NCBI GenBank assembly: GCA_031271975.1
Contig: JAISUR010000037.1
Span: forward strand, 1 to 64,000
Origin: Propionibacteriaceae bacterium
GTDB lineage: Bacteria; Actinomycetota; Actinomycetes; Propionibacteriales; Propionibacteriaceae
Direction of reading: 5' to 3'
Length of the DNA: 64,000 nucleotides
In this document: one piece after another, positions 1-9,117 of the stretch
Layout of the letters: each line of letters starts with the position of its first letter
Numbering within the stretch: position 1 is the stretch's first letter
Program-made: the position numbers and the translations under genes
The notes under the pieces: model-generated
Seen by the model: the letters and a program-made list of their open reading frames with translations, nothing else
What the model was told of the DNA's origin: nothing
The model's database searches: none

Positions 1-1250
1 CCGTAGATCGGCGAGGACTTGTCGGTGCGGGCGACGGGGTTGACCGTGTCGTTGGCGCCGATGACCAGCGCCACGTCGGCGGTCGGGAACTCGTCGTTGA
101 TCTCGTCGAGGTCGAAGATCATGTCGTAGGGCACGCCCGCCTCGGCCAGCAACACGTTCATGTGGCCGGGCATGCGGCCCGCGACCGGGTGGATGGCGAA
201 CTTGACCTCGACGCCGGCATCCTCGAGCAGCTTGGTCATTTCCCAAACCTTGTGCTGCGCGCCGGCCACAGCCATGCCGTAGCCCGGGCAGATGATGACC
301 TTCTCGCCGTAGCGCATCGCGGCGGCGGCGTCCATCGGGCCGATCTCCTTCATGGTGCCCTCGATGGATCCGCCGATGGCCTCGCCGGTGATCGGCGTGA
401 AGATCACGTTCGTGATCGGCCGGTTCATGGCCTTGGCCATCAACTGCGTCAGCAGCGTGCCCGAAGCGCCCACGACGATGCCCGCGATGATCAGCGCCGG
501 GTTGCCGAGCACATAGCCCTCGAAGCCCACTGCCAGGCCCGTGAAGGCGTTCAGCAGCGAGATGACGACCGGCATGTCGGCCCCGCCGATGGGCGAGGTG
601 ACGATCACGCCGAGGAAGGCCGCGACCAGGAAGAACAAGATCAACAGGAACGGCATCGCCGGGCTCTCCAAGAACACCACGATGAGCGCGCCCAAGACGA
701 CGCCGACAAGCGCCAGCACGATGTTGACCAGGTTCTGCGCGGGCAGGCGCCAGGTCTTCTTCATGATGCCTTGCAGCTTCAGGAACGCCACTACCGATCC
801 GGTGAACGCCACCGAGCCGATCAGCGAGCCGAGCACCGCCAAGATGGCTACCACGGTGGTGTGGACTTCGCCGCGCGCGAACTCGACGGCCGCGATGAGC
901 GCCGCCGCGCCGCCACCCATGCCGTTGTAGACGGCGACCATCTGCGGCATGTCCGTCATCTTGACGATCTTGCCCAGCCAAGCGGCCGCGCCGCCGCCCA
1001 AGATGATCGCCACGACGATTAGCACGAGGTTGATGATCTTGCTGCCTTCGAACAACAGCGGTGTGCCCGTCAGCAGATTCGGATAGAAGAAGGTGACCAG
1101 CACGGCTACGACCATGCCGACACCGGCCCACATGATGCCGCGCTTGGCCGTGACCGGCGAACTCATCGCCTTCAGGCCGAGGATGAACAGGATCGCGACC
1201 GCGAGATACGCGGCCTGGATGACCCACCAAAGCACTGGTTGACCTACCAT
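1..1250 (-). CDS. pntB: NAD(P) transhydrogenase subunit beta, C-terminus beyond the window
   Basis: This is the membrane and NADP(H)-binding subunit of proton-translocating transhydrogenase, which drives hydride transfer from NADH to NADP+ with the proton gradient. The 416 visible codons start at ATG 1250 (MVGQPVLWWVIQAAYL) and give a run of hydrophobic helices to about residue 260. The start of the soluble dIII domain follows, with the nucleotide-binding stretch VIICPGYGMAVAGAQH at about 310-325 and VALVIGANDTVNP near 398-410, both typical of PntB. The stop codon lies left of position 1. It is the last visible gene of pntAA-pntAB-pntB and starts one base after the pntAB stop codon, so translation is probably coupled. 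Recognition is secure; only the end is missing. Confidence 0.95.
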   Translation of the reverse strand, partial: MVGQPVLWWVIQAAYLAVAILFILGLKAMSSPVTAKRGIMWAGVGMVVAVLVTFFYPNLLTGTPLLFEGSKIINLVLIVVAIILGGGAAAWLGKIVKMTDMPQMVAVYNGMGGGAAALIAAVEFARGEVHTTVVAILAVLGSLIGSVAFTGSVVAFLKLQGIMKKTWRLPAQNLVNIVLALVGVVLGALIVVFLESPAMPFLLILFFLVAAFLGVIVTSPIGGADMPVVISLLNAFTGLAVGFEGYVLGNPALIIAGIVVGASGTLLTQLMAKAMNRPITNVIFTPITGEAIGGSIEGTMKEIGPMDAAAAMRYGEKVIICPGYGMAVAGAQHKVWEMTKLLEDAGVEVKFAIHPVAGRMPGHMNVLLAEAGVPYDMIFDLDEINDEFPTADVALVIGANDTVNPVARTDKSSPIY

Positions 1251-1251
1251 G

Positions 1252-1554
1252 TCAGGCCTCCTTCGCGGCTTCTACTGCGGCGGGCTTCTTCTTCGTCGTG
1301 AACATGCCCAGCATCCGCTCCGTGACCACGTAGCCGCCGGCCGCGTTGGCCGCGCCCAGCAGCACCGCCAGGAAGCCCAGCAGCAACTCGTACCACTGGG
1401 TCGCGTTCGACAGGGCGAACATCGATCCGACCAGCACCACGCCGTGGACGAAGTTGGAGCCGGACATCAGCGGCGTGTGCAGGATCACCGGCACCCGCGA
1501 GATGACCTCGTAGCCTACAAAGGCCGCGAGCATGAAGATGTAGATATATTCCAT
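1252..1554 (-). CDS. pntAB: NAD(P) transhydrogenase subunit alpha part 2 (membrane segment)
   Basis: A 100-residue membrane protein carrying the transmembrane part of the alpha subunit, encoded separately from the soluble NAD(H)-binding part, as is common in Actinobacteria. About three hydrophobic helices are visible. They include the conserved stretches EVISRVPVILHTPLMSGSNF (about 16-35) and LLGAANAAGGYVVTERML (about 65-82), and a Lys-rich cytoplasmic tail ends the protein. It lies 9 bases downstream of pntAA and one base upstream of pntB, so the three form one operon. With PntB it builds the proton channel. Length and motif match the split PntAB family. Confidence 0.95.
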   Translation of the reverse strand: MEYIYIFMLAAFVGYEVISRVPVILHTPLMSGSNFVHGVVLVGSMFALSNATQWYELLLGFLAVLLGAANAAGGYVVTERMLGMFTTKKKPAAVEAAKEA

Positions 1555-1563
1555 TTCAGCCCC

Positions 1564-2688
1564 TCACAATCCGAGTACCTGTTTGACCATCGGGTGTTTG
1601 ACTTCGCCCGCATGCGTTAAGCAGGCACCCGCGATGACTTCGTCTTCCCAGTCCATGTTCAGCAGGCCCTCGTTGAGCATGGGCGCGATGAAGTTGAGCA
1701 GGTTCTTCGAGTACATCTCGGAGGTGTGCACCGGCATCCGCGACGGCAGGTTCGTCGGCCCCACGATGTGGGCGGGCCCCACGCGGACCTCTTTGCCCGC
1801 CACCGTGCCGGCCACGTTGCCGCCGTTCTCGGCGAGCATGTCCACGACGACCGCACCGGGCTTCATGCCGGCGACCATGGCTTCGGTGATGATGACCGGC
1901 GCCTTCTTGCCGGGGACGCCGGCCGTGGTGATCAGCACATCGCACGCGGCGACGGCCTTGGCCAGCTTTTCAGCCTGCTGTGCCTTCTCCTCTTCGGTCA
2001 ACTCGCGCGCGTAGCCGCCGGACCCGGCCGCCGAAACGCCCGTGTCGACGAACTTCGCGCCGAGGGACTCGATCTGCTCCTTCGTCTCTGGCCGCACGTC
2101 GTAGGCGTCCACGATGGCGCCCAGCCGCTTGGCAGTCGCGATGGCCTGCAGCCCGGCGACACCCGCTCCGATGACCAACACCCGCGACGGGCGGATCGTG
2201 CCGGCCGCGTAGGTGAGCATCGGGAAGAACTTGGGCGCCCGCGTGGCCGCGATCAGCACTGTCTGGTAGCCGGAGGCCGAACCTTGCGACGAGAGGATGT
2301 CCATCGACTGCGCGCGGGAGATGCGGGGCAGCAACTCCATCGCGAACGCGGTGATCTGGCGCTCGTTCATGAGGGCCAACCTGTCCGCGGACGAATACGG
2401 GGCGAGCAGGCCCATCAACACCGTTCCGGGGCGGACCTTGGCCAACACCTCGTCGGACGGCGGGCCAATCACCCACAGCACGTCGGCGACGGCGAGCACG
2501 TCATCGGTGGAATCCACCCAGGAGACTTCGCCCAGGGATGTTTCATCCAGGAATGCCCCTGCGGTAGCCCCTTTCTCGACAACGACCTCCGCGCCCGCGG
2601 CGCGCAACTTCTTTACAACATCTGGAACGATCGGCGTCCGGCGTTCTGCCGCGTCTGCGCAGACCGGGATTCCGATGACTACCGCCAT
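1564..2688 (-). CDS. pntAA: NAD(P) transhydrogenase subunit alpha part 1 (NAD-binding)
   Basis: A soluble 374-residue subunit (dI) that binds NAD(H) and passes hydride to NADP on PntB. It belongs to the alanine dehydrogenase/PntA fold. It opens with IGIPVCADAAERRTPIVPDV, the family's substrate-side motif. The Rossmann loop VLVIGAGVAGLQAIATAKRL sits at about 170-189 and is followed by GAIVDAYDVRPETKEQ. The start at ATG 2688 has an AAAGGAG ribosome-binding site a few bases upstream (complement of 2691-2700). Family members lacking a membrane tail have this length, and the membrane part is the next gene. It is the first gene of the pnt operon; the promoter should lie in 2689-2801. Confidence 0.95.
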   Translation of the reverse strand: MAVVIGIPVCADAAERRTPIVPDVVKKLRAAGAEVVVEKGATAGAFLDETSLGEVSWVDSTDDVLAVADVLWVIGPPSDEVLAKVRPGTVLMGLLAPYSSADRLALMNERQITAFAMELLPRISRAQSMDILSSQGSASGYQTVLIAATRAPKFFPMLTYAAGTIRPSRVLVIGAGVAGLQAIATAKRLGAIVDAYDVRPETKEQIESLGAKFVDTGVSAAGSGGYARELTEEEKAQQAEKLAKAVAACDVLITTAGVPGKKAPVIITEAMVAGMKPGAVVVDMLAENGGNVAGTVAGKEVRVGPAHIVGPTNLPSRMPVHTSEMYSKNLLNFIAPMLNEGLLNMDWEDEVIAGACLTHAGEVKHPMVKQVLGL

Positions 2689-2801
2689 ACTGACTCCTTT
2701 GTGGAAGGGTAATTCGATCGGTCGGCCCCCATCTTGTCACCAAAGCAGCCGCCGGACCAACCCGACACTGGGGTGTCGGGTGTTTTGGTAGGACCAAATC
2801 C

Positions 2802-4424
2802 CTATTGCGACAGCCAAGACGCCAGCAGCAGGAAGACGCTGGCCGTCCAGGTGTAAGCGCGGTCGCGCAGCCCCGCGCCGGTCAAGGCGTCGAAGTTCTC
2901 CGCCATACCCGCTCCCGCCACCAAGCTGCAGAAGGACTCGGCGATCTGCTTGGCCAAGGCGGAGGCGCCGCAGGCGCGCAAGCTGTCGAGAATCAGGTAG
3001 GTGCTGGGCGCCCAGATCGGCCCGCGCCAGTAGCCGTCGGGCACGTACAGCGGCGAGTCGGGCGGCTCGGTCGCCAACCCATGCTCAGTGAGGTGCCCCT
3101 GTGTGGCCAGCCGACCGATCAGCGTGTTGCGGATCTCGTCCGGCAGCCGGTGGCCCAAGACCAGCGTCACGAACTCCAGCAGCGAACGGTGTTCGATCGG
3201 CTTTCCGGACACGTCATGTGCGACAAAGCGCGTCCCGTCCCAGGTCGCGAGCAGGGATCGCAGCAAGTCCTCGGCCCGCTCGGCCCAGGTGGATTCACGG
3301 CCCAGTTCGCCGGCGATCCGGGCCAACACTTCCAACTGGATCACCAGCAATGCGGCCAGATCTGGGCTTTCGACGGGCTTCCCGCCGATGAAGACCGTCG
3401 AGTTGTCCCACCCCGAGTCGTTGCCGTGCAAGTAGTGGGGGAGCGTTCGCCCGGGCGCGGTGCGCTCGGTCAGCCACCAATTCGTCCATGCCGACAGCGG
3501 TCCGTATACCTCTGCGAGCCGGGCGTCGGTCACGACGCCCTTATCCCACAACGCCGCGAGCGTCCAGCCGTGGACTGGCGGTTTGGTGAAGCAATAGGTG
3601 GCTGTCGCGTCGTTGAACGAATCTTGGAGGTTCCCGGCGGGTCCCTGGTGGTCGAAGGCGGTCATGAACTGGCCCCAGGCGAGTTCGGGGGATCCGGCCA
3701 GGGCCAGCGCGTTGAAGCAGTGGTCCCAGCTCCACACGTTCGTCATCCAGTTCTTGGACATGAACATGCTCGGGCGCCGCACCAATCCTGAGGGAGCCAC
3801 CATGGCCGACCAGGTCACGTAAGCCGCCAGTTCGCGGGTCGGGGCGAAACGCTCGGCGGCCGGCGGCGCCAGGGCGAGCCAGTCCGCGAAGTCCATGAGC
3901 GGCGGCGCGTCGGGGGCGGCCAGCGGCGAATCCTGAACTGACCTGACCTCCAGCACTGTGCCTGGGGCGGCGTTCAGGCAAGCCGCGGTGTGGCGGGCCC
4001 CGTCGAAGTCGGCCCACAGCTCCGCAACGCCTGCGAGCACCCGGATCTGCAGGTGGACGCTCGCCGAATAGCGCAGCACCTCCCACATCCCGGGGGCCGG
4101 CGACACCACGGCGTCATATGCCCCACTCGACCGCAGATCGAGCGAATAGCCGACATCACCGGCCACTTCCAGGCGCCGCGTGGAGGTGAACCGCGCGTTG
4201 ATCCGTCCGTCGGCCGTCGGGATCGCAACTCCGCCTTCGGGTGTGAAAGCCGCACGTTCCGCACTTGGCGCCGCGGGCTTGATCGTGAGCAATGTGGTCG
4301 CGAGCGAATCGCCCTGCACAGACCGCAGCACCACATGCTCTGAGACGCGGCGCTCGTCGAGGTAGCCGAGGGCCAGGTACGAACCCGCGATCGAGTACGG
4401 CTGGGTCAACAGTGGAAACGGCAT
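2802..4424 (-). CDS. GH63-like (alpha/alpha)6-barrel glycoside hydrolase
   Basis: A 540-residue probable intracellular glycosidase; no signal peptide is visible. An N-terminal beta-rich half (about 1-190) precedes an (alpha/alpha)6 barrel. Barrel motifs resemble GH63/GH37-type enzymes: WSWDHCFNALAL at 231-242 (a likely catalytic Asp at 234), GNDSGWDNST further on, YWRGPIWAPSTYLILDSL, and near the end ENFDALTGAGLRDRAYTWTA. The substrate is uncertain; alpha-glucosides or mannosyl/glucosyl-glycerate type compounds are possible. The start at ATG 4424 is chosen over an upstream in-frame start at 4643 because homology-like sequence begins there and AGGTG precedes it. It sits alone, facing away from rpsO. 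Confidence 0.75.
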   Translation of the reverse strand: MPFPLLTQPYSIAGSYLALGYLDERRVSEHVVLRSVQGDSLATTLLTIKPAAPSAERAAFTPEGGVAIPTADGRINARFTSTRRLEVAGDVGYSLDLRSSGAYDAVVSPAPGMWEVLRYSASVHLQIRVLAGVAELWADFDGARHTAACLNAAPGTVLEVRSVQDSPLAAPDAPPLMDFADWLALAPPAAERFAPTRELAAYVTWSAMVAPSGLVRRPSMFMSKNWMTNVWSWDHCFNALALAGSPELAWGQFMTAFDHQGPAGNLQDSFNDATATYCFTKPPVHGWTLAALWDKGVVTDARLAEVYGPLSAWTNWWLTERTAPGRTLPHYLHGNDSGWDNSTVFIGGKPVESPDLAALLVIQLEVLARIAGELGRESTWAERAEDLLRSLLATWDGTRFVAHDVSGKPIEHRSLLEFVTLVLGHRLPDEIRNTLIGRLATQGHLTEHGLATEPPDSPLYVPDGYWRGPIWAPSTYLILDSLRACGASALAKQIAESFCSLVAGAGMAENFDALTGAGLRDRAYTWTASVFLLLASWLSQ

Positions 4425-4760
4425 TGTCGCACCTAACTTTCGGGCTGCCGGGGTGGACAGTGTCGCCAGATTAGCAACGCCGCTCGGACTTCGTCCGGGC
4501 CTCGAAACAGTTTCCTGAAGTGGCAAGCTGCCGTACCGGACTGGTTCCGGGTTCTCCGAACGCAGTGCGGTGTGCGCGGGCCGCCATATCGAACTCAGAA
4601 TGACCCGGGTGGGGCCGCCGATTCGCCCGTCGGTGCGCGACACGGTAAAGTAGGTCCGCCGTCACGACGGCCGCGGAAGCGTAAGAGCTCCCAAGGACCC
4701 CAATGGTCAACCTCGCGTGGGAGCGCCGCGCAACGAGACAAGAAAGGGCAGCGCGCCAAC
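4425..4760. promoter_or_regulatory. Divergent intergenic region upstream of the GH63-like gene and rpsO
   Basis: 336 bases without a convincing gene. It must hold promoters for both outward-facing genes. On the plus strand TAAAGT at 4646-4651 is a plausible -10 for rpsO, with no clear -35 partner. The rpsO-proximal part holds the nested inverted repeat listed separately at 4687-4724. The gene-side end toward 4425 shows nothing beyond the AGGTG ribosome-binding site of the minus-strand gene. Confidence 0.4.
4687..4724 (+). promoter_or_regulatory. Candidate S15 leader hairpin in the rpsO 5' region
   Basis: GCTCCCA (4687-4693) pairs perfectly with TGGGAGC (4718-4724). Nested inside, GACC (4696-4699) pairs with GGTC (4705-4708). 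The structure ends 36 bases before the rpsO start codon. S15 autoregulatory leaders of differing architecture are known in several phyla, so this position is suggestive, but no covariation test was possible. Confidence 0.35.
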
Positions 4761-5024
4761 ATGGATGCTGAGACCAAGAAGAAGATCATCGACGAGTACG
4801 CCACCAGGCCGGGTGACACCGGATCCCCCGATGTGCAGATTGCGCTGCTCACCAAGCGCATTTCGCACCTCACCGAACACCTCAAGGTGCACAAGGGCGA
4901 CCACCACTCCCGCCGCGGCTTGATGCTGTTGGTGGGTCAGCGCCGCCGGCTGCTCAACTATGTCGCCAAGCGCGACGTGGAGCATTACCGCGCGCTCATT
5001 CAGCGGCTGGGCATCCGCCGCTGA
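4761..5024 (+). CDS. rpsO: 30S ribosomal protein S15
   Basis: An 87-residue small-subunit protein that binds the 16S rRNA central domain early in assembly. The family core is fully visible: [19 protein letters not shown] (about 11-29), [15 protein letters not shown] and the rRNA-contacting RRRLLNYV followed by a C-terminal LIQRLGIRR. The start ATG 4761 is preceded by the purine run GAAAGGG. It is followed after 222 bases by pnp, the classic rpsO-pnp order. A candidate autoregulatory hairpin lies in its leader. Confidence 0.97.
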   Translation: MDAETKKKIIDEYATRPGDTGSPDVQIALLTKRISHLTEHLKVHKGDHHSRRGLMLLVGQRRRLLNYVAKRDVEHYRALIQRLGIRR

Positions 5025-5082
5025 GCGACCGCCAATCGGAGCGTTCCGCATTCTTTGCGGCGGGTTTCCGCTACGCTAGGGG

Positions 5083-5098
5083 GTGGCCTGCGGGCCAC
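5083..5098 (+). promoter_or_regulatory. Stem-loop in the rpsO-pnp spacer
   Basis: GTGGCC-TGCG-GGCCAC, a perfect 6-bp stem with a 4-nt loop and no following T run, lies in the 222-base spacer between rpsO and pnp. A smaller hairpin (CCGCA-TTCTT-TGCGG, 5048-5060) precedes it and a consensus -35-like TTGACA follows at 5113-5118. It could be a processing site, a weak terminator or part of the pnp leader, whose hairpins mediate PNPase autoregulation in other bacteria. Confidence 0.35.
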
Positions 5099-5246
5099 TC
5101 CCTATCTGCATATTGACAACTTCAAACAAAACCAGACACCCAGCGCCGGCGACGTCGGTCCTCGGTAGTGGCTTCCGGGCGTTCCTCCCGTGGGCCTCGA
5201 TCGAAGACCGGATACTCCGGGGCATGGGTTTACGAAAGGAATACCC

Positions 5247-7442
5247 ATGCAAGGACCAGACTTGCAATTCACCGAGGCCGTCATCGACAACGGTTCCTTC
5301 GGAAAACACACCGTGCGCTTCGAGTCGGGCCTGCTGGCCCGCCAGGCCAGCGGTTCGGCATCGGTCTATTTGGACGACGACACGATGCTGCTCTCGGCCA
5401 CCACGGCCCAGAAGAACCCACGTGACGCCATCGACTTCTTCCCGCTGACGGTCGACGTCGAAGAGCGCATGTACGCCGCGGGCCGCATCCCCGGCTCGTT
5501 CTTCCGCCGCGAAGGCCGCCCGGGCGAGGGCGCCATCCTCGCCGCCCGCCTGTGCGACCGTCCGCTGCGCCCCTGTTTTGTGAAGGGCTTGCGCAACGAG
5601 GTGCAGGTGGTGGTTACGGTGTTGGCGCTCAACCCAAACGTCATGTACGACGTGCTGGCCATCAATGCCTCGTCTTGTTCCACCACGCTTGCCGGGCTGC
5701 CGTTCACGGGGCCCGTCGGCGGTGTGCGGGTGGCGCTGATCGGCGACCAGTGGGTCTGCTTCCCGACCGTGGAGCAGGTCGAGTCCGCGACGTTCGACAT
5801 GGTCGTGGCCGGACGCGTGCTGCCCGACGGTGACGTGGCGATCATGATGGTCGAGGCCGAGTCCACCGAGTTCACCCTTGACCTGATCCGGGCCGGCAAG
5901 ACGGCCCCCACCGAAGAGGTGGTCGCCGGCGGTTTGGAGGCCGCCAAGCCGTTCATCAAGGTGCTGTGCGAAGCGCAGGCCGAATTGGCCGCCAAGTTCC
6001 CCAAGGCCGTCGAGCAGCTGCCGATCTTCCTCGACTACACCGAGGAGGTGTTCGCAGCCGTGGCCGCCGCGGCGACCGACCGGCTCAAGGACGTCATGTC
6101 CATTGCTCCCAAGCAGGAGCGGGAAGAGGCTACTGAGGCGCTGCTCGCGGACATCCAGGCCGAGCTGGCCGAAACCCTGCCCGAACAGGAGAAGGAGATC
6201 ACCGGCGCGTATCGGGCCTTGACGAAGAAGATCGTCCGCCATCGCACGTTGACCGAAAAGGTCCGCATCGATGGCCGCGGCGTCCGCGACATCCGCACGC
6301 TCTCCGCGGAAGTTTCGGTGTTGCCCCGGGTGCACGGCTCGGCGCTCTTCCAGCGCGGCGAAACGCAGATCCTCGGCGTCACCACGCTCAACATGCTCGA
6401 CATGGAGCAGAAACTCGACACGCTCGCCCCGGAGACGACGAAGCGCTACATGCACAACTACAACTTCCCGCCGTACTCCACCGGCGAGACGGGCCGCGTC
6501 GGCTCACCCAAGCGCCGCGAGATCGGCCATGGGGCGTTGGCCGAGCGGGCGTTGGTACCGGTGCTTCCCAAGCGCGAGGAGTTCCCGTATGCGATCCGCC
6601 AGGTCTCCGAGGCCCTCGGGTCGAACGGTTCCACGTCGATGGGCTCAGTTTGCGCGTCCACGCTGTCGCTGCTGAACGCCGGCGTCCCGCTGAAAGCCCC
6701 CGTCGCGGGCATCGCCATGGGCCTGATGAGCGAGGAGATCGACGGCGAGGTCAAGTACATCGCGCTGACTGACATCCTCGGCGCCGAAGACGCGCTGGGG
6801 GACATGGACTTCAAGGTAGCGGGCACGAAGGACTTCGTCACCGCGCTGCAGTTGGACACCAAGCTGAACGGCATCCCGGCCGAAGTGCTCGCCGCCGCTT
6901 TGCTGCAGGCCAAGGAAGCCCGCCTCACGATCCTCGACGTCATGTCGGCGGCCATCGATGCGCCGGACGAGATGAGCCCGTACGCGCCGCGCATCATCAC
7001 GGTCAAGATCCCGGTGGACAAGATCGGCGAGGTGATCGGGCCGAAGGGCAAGATGATCAACCAGATCCAAGACGACACGGGCGCGCAGATCTCGATTGAG
7101 GAAGACGGCACGATCTATATCGGCGCCGACAACGGCGAATCCGCTGAAGCCGCCCGCTCGCTGATCAACGCCATCGCCAACCCGACGATGCCGGAAAAGG
7201 GCGAGCGCTACCTCGGCACGGTCGTGAAGCTGATGCCTTTTGGCGCTTTCGTTTCCCTGCTGCCCGGCAAGGATGGCCTGCTCCACATCTCGAAGCTGCG
7301 GGCATTGGCCGGCGGCGCCCGGGTGGAGAACGTCGAAGACGTCGTCTCGGTGGGCCAGAAGATCCAGGTCGAAATCTCCGACATCGACGACAAGGGCAAG
7401 CTCTCGCTGGTCCCCGTCATTGAGGAAGACAAGGCCGAATAG
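5247..7442 (+). CDS. pnp: Polyribonucleotide nucleotidyltransferase (PNPase)
   Basis: A 731-residue 3'-5' phosphorolytic exoribonuclease that can also synthesise (p)ppGpp in some actinobacteria. The order is two RNase PH domains separated by an all-alpha linker (about 235-330), then KH and S1. The first PH core shows [20 protein letters not shown]. The second carries [20 protein letters not shown] and [25 protein letters not shown] catalytic loops. KH motif: [20 protein letters not shown] (about 595-614). S1: [20 protein letters not shown] (about 655-674), then GLLHISKL. The start at ATG 5247 is chosen because GAAAGGA lies just upstream; an in-frame start at 5190 lacks this. It ends 6 bases before the convergent GH13 gene, with no obvious terminator between. 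Confidence 0.97.
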   Translation: MQGPDLQFTEAVIDNGSFGKHTVRFESGLLARQASGSASVYLDDDTMLLSATTAQKNPRDAIDFFPLTVDVEERMYAAGRIPGSFFRREGRPGEGAILAARLCDRPLRPCFVKGLRNEVQVVVTVLALNPNVMYDVLAINASSCSTTLAGLPFTGPVGGVRVALIGDQWVCFPTVEQVESATFDMVVAGRVLPDGDVAIMMVEAESTEFTLDLIRAGKTAPTEEVVAGGLEAAKPFIKVLCEAQAELAAKFPKAVEQLPIFLDYTEEVFAAVAAAATDRLKDVMSIAPKQEREEATEALLADIQAELAETLPEQEKEITGAYRALTKKIVRHRTLTEKVRIDGRGVRDIRTLSAEVSVLPRVHGSALFQRGETQILGVTTLNMLDMEQKLDTLAPETTKRYMHNYNFPPYSTGETGRVGSPKRREIGHGALAERALVPVLPKREEFPYAIRQVSEALGSNGSTSMGSVCASTLSLLNAGVPLKAPVAGIAMGLMSEEIDGEVKYIALTDILGAEDALGDMDFKVAGTKDFVTALQLDTKLNGIPAEVLAAALLQAKEARLTILDVMSAAIDAPDEMSPYAPRIITVKIPVDKIGEVIGPKGKMINQIQDDTGAQISIEEDGTIYIGADNGESAEAARSLINAIANPTMPEKGERYLGTVVKLMPFGAFVSLLPGKDGLLHISKLRALAGGARVENVEDVVSVGQKIQVEISDIDDKGKLSLVPVIEEDKAE

Positions 7443-7448
7443 GCAAGA

Positions 7449-9092
7449 TCAGCCCAGCCAAACGGTGGTGGCGCCAGGCACGGCGCCATCCACCGGCGAG
7501 CTGGCCAGCAGCACTTCTCCGGCTGGCAACGCCACCGGGTCGTCTGCGAAGTTGGTGAAGCACTGCCACTTCCCGCGGCGGAAATGCAAGGTGTCCGCGG
7601 GCGAGTCCACCCACTCGAACGGACCCACCGCCGCCAACAATTCCTTCCGCAGTTTCAGCGCCGCGCGGTACCAGTTCAACGTGGAGTCCCGGTCGGCGTC
7701 TTCCACGCTCACTGCGTAGGCCGCGAACCAGGCCGGTTGCGGCAGGTGCGCTCCGGCCGGTCCGAAACCAAATGACGGGCCGCATGCGGTCCACGGCAGC
7801 GGTACCCGGCAGCCGTCGCGGCCCACTTCGAAACCGGGGTTGCGGAAGAAGGACGGATCCTGCCGCGCGGAGGCCGGCAGGTCTGCCACCTCGCGCAGCC
7901 CGAGTTCCTCGCCCTGGTACAGGTAGGTTGAGCCGGGCAGAGCCAGGATGAACGCCGTCGCCGCTTTGGCGCGGCGCAGCCCGAGGCCAACGTCCTGGGC
8001 GGGGTCGGTTCCGCCGGTTAGCAGCCATTTGCGGTCACGGTCCCAAGTGGGGCCTTGACCCACGAAAGGCGCGCCGGGCGTGGTCAGCGGCAGCCCGTAG
8101 CGCGAAGCGTGCCGCACCACGTCGTGGTTGGACAGCACCCACGTCGACGACGAACCGGCAATTCCGGCTATGTCGAGGTTCGTTGTCACGATGTCGCGGA
8201 AATCCGCGGCGCGGAAGTCGGCGCGCAGCAAGTCGAAATTGAACGCCTGCCCCAAGGACTCGCCGGTCGCGTAGCGCGCCAGCCGGCGTTTGTCCTCCAA
8301 CCAGACCTCGCCGACGGCGAAACGCGGGGGATCGTATTCGTTGAAGACGGCGCGCCATTCGGCGTAGATGCCGTCGAGTTCGTCGCGGTCGAAGAGTGGA
8401 TGGTCCGGCCCTGCGGGCAGCGCTGCCAATTCGGCGGCCGAGGGAAGCGGGTTGGCGGAGAAGTCCTTCGCCAACGCGGCCGCGACGTCGATGCGGAAGC
8501 CGTCCACACCCCGGTCGGCCCAGAATCGCAGTGTCTTGATGAACTCGGCCCGCACGTCAGGATCGTCCCAGTTCCAGTCGGGCTGCTCGGGGGCGAACAT
8601 GTGGTAGTAGTACTGGCCGTCCCCGACGGGTTCCCACGCGCTGCCGCCGAACGCCCCAGTCCAATCCGACGGCGGTGCGCAATCCGGCCCGACGCCGTCG
8701 CGGAAGATGTAGCGTTCGCGCGCGGGTGACCCTTTGGGCGAAGCCAGGGCTTCTTGGAACCACGCGTGCCGGTTGGAGGAGTGGTTGGGCACGATATCCA
8801 CGATGACGCCGATGCCCGCCGCGTGCAGGGCCGCCGTCAGCTCGTCGAACTCCGCCAATGTGCCGATCGCCGGATCGACATCCCGGTAGTCGTCGACGTC
8901 GTAGCCGCCGTCAGCCAGAGCCGAAGGGTAGAACGGGCTCAGCCATACCGCGTCGACGCCCAGTTTGGCCAGGTATGGCACCCGCGAGGTGATTCCGGCC
9001 AAGTCGCCGATGGTGTTGCCGTCCAAATCGGCGAAGGACCGGGGATAGATCTGGTAGACGACGGCGTCGCGCCACCACTCGGGCTGGGTCAT
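7449..9092 (-). CDS. GH13 alpha-glucosidase / oligo-1,6-glucosidase type
   Basis: A cytoplasmic 547-residue alpha-amylase-superfamily enzyme expected to release glucose from maltose- or isomaltose-type oligosaccharides. The (beta/alpha)8 barrel opens with WWRDAVVYQIYPRSFADLDG (6-25). Region I is DIVPNHSS (99-106). The nucleophile Asp202 lies in GVDGFRIDVA, the acid/base Glu262 in FAVGEVW, and Asp324 in LSNHDVVRH, so the triad is complete. A short C-terminal beta domain follows. The start at ATG 9092 has AAAGGA upstream and avoids a nonhomologous 47-residue extension. It lies 25 bases downstream of ffh on the same strand and may be read through from it. Exact linkage specificity cannot be read from sequence. 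Confidence 0.9.
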   Translation of the reverse strand: MTQPEWWRDAVVYQIYPRSFADLDGNTIGDLAGITSRVPYLAKLGVDAVWLSPFYPSALADGGYDVDDYRDVDPAIGTLAEFDELTAALHAAGIGVIVDIVPNHSSNRHAWFQEALASPKGSPARERYIFRDGVGPDCAPPSDWTGAFGGSAWEPVGDGQYYYHMFAPEQPDWNWDDPDVRAEFIKTLRFWADRGVDGFRIDVAAALAKDFSANPLPSAAELAALPAGPDHPLFDRDELDGIYAEWRAVFNEYDPPRFAVGEVWLEDKRRLARYATGESLGQAFNFDLLRADFRAADFRDIVTTNLDIAGIAGSSSTWVLSNHDVVRHASRYGLPLTTPGAPFVGQGPTWDRDRKWLLTGGTDPAQDVGLGLRRAKAATAFILALPGSTYLYQGEELGLREVADLPASARQDPSFFRNPGFEVGRDGCRVPLPWTACGPSFGFGPAGAHLPQPAWFAAYAVSVEDADRDSTLNWYRAALKLRKELLAAVGPFEWVDSPADTLHFRRGKWQCFTNFADDPVALPAGEVLLASSPVDGAVPGATTVWLG

Positions 9093-9117
9093 GTGAGCAT
9101 CCTTTCCGAATGCCACG

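Noticed and set aside
5113..5118. TTGACA as a -35 for a pnp promoter
   Set aside because: The hexamer is consensus but no -10-like element lies 16-19 bases downstream (the region is CA-rich), so it is mentioned only as part of the spacer.
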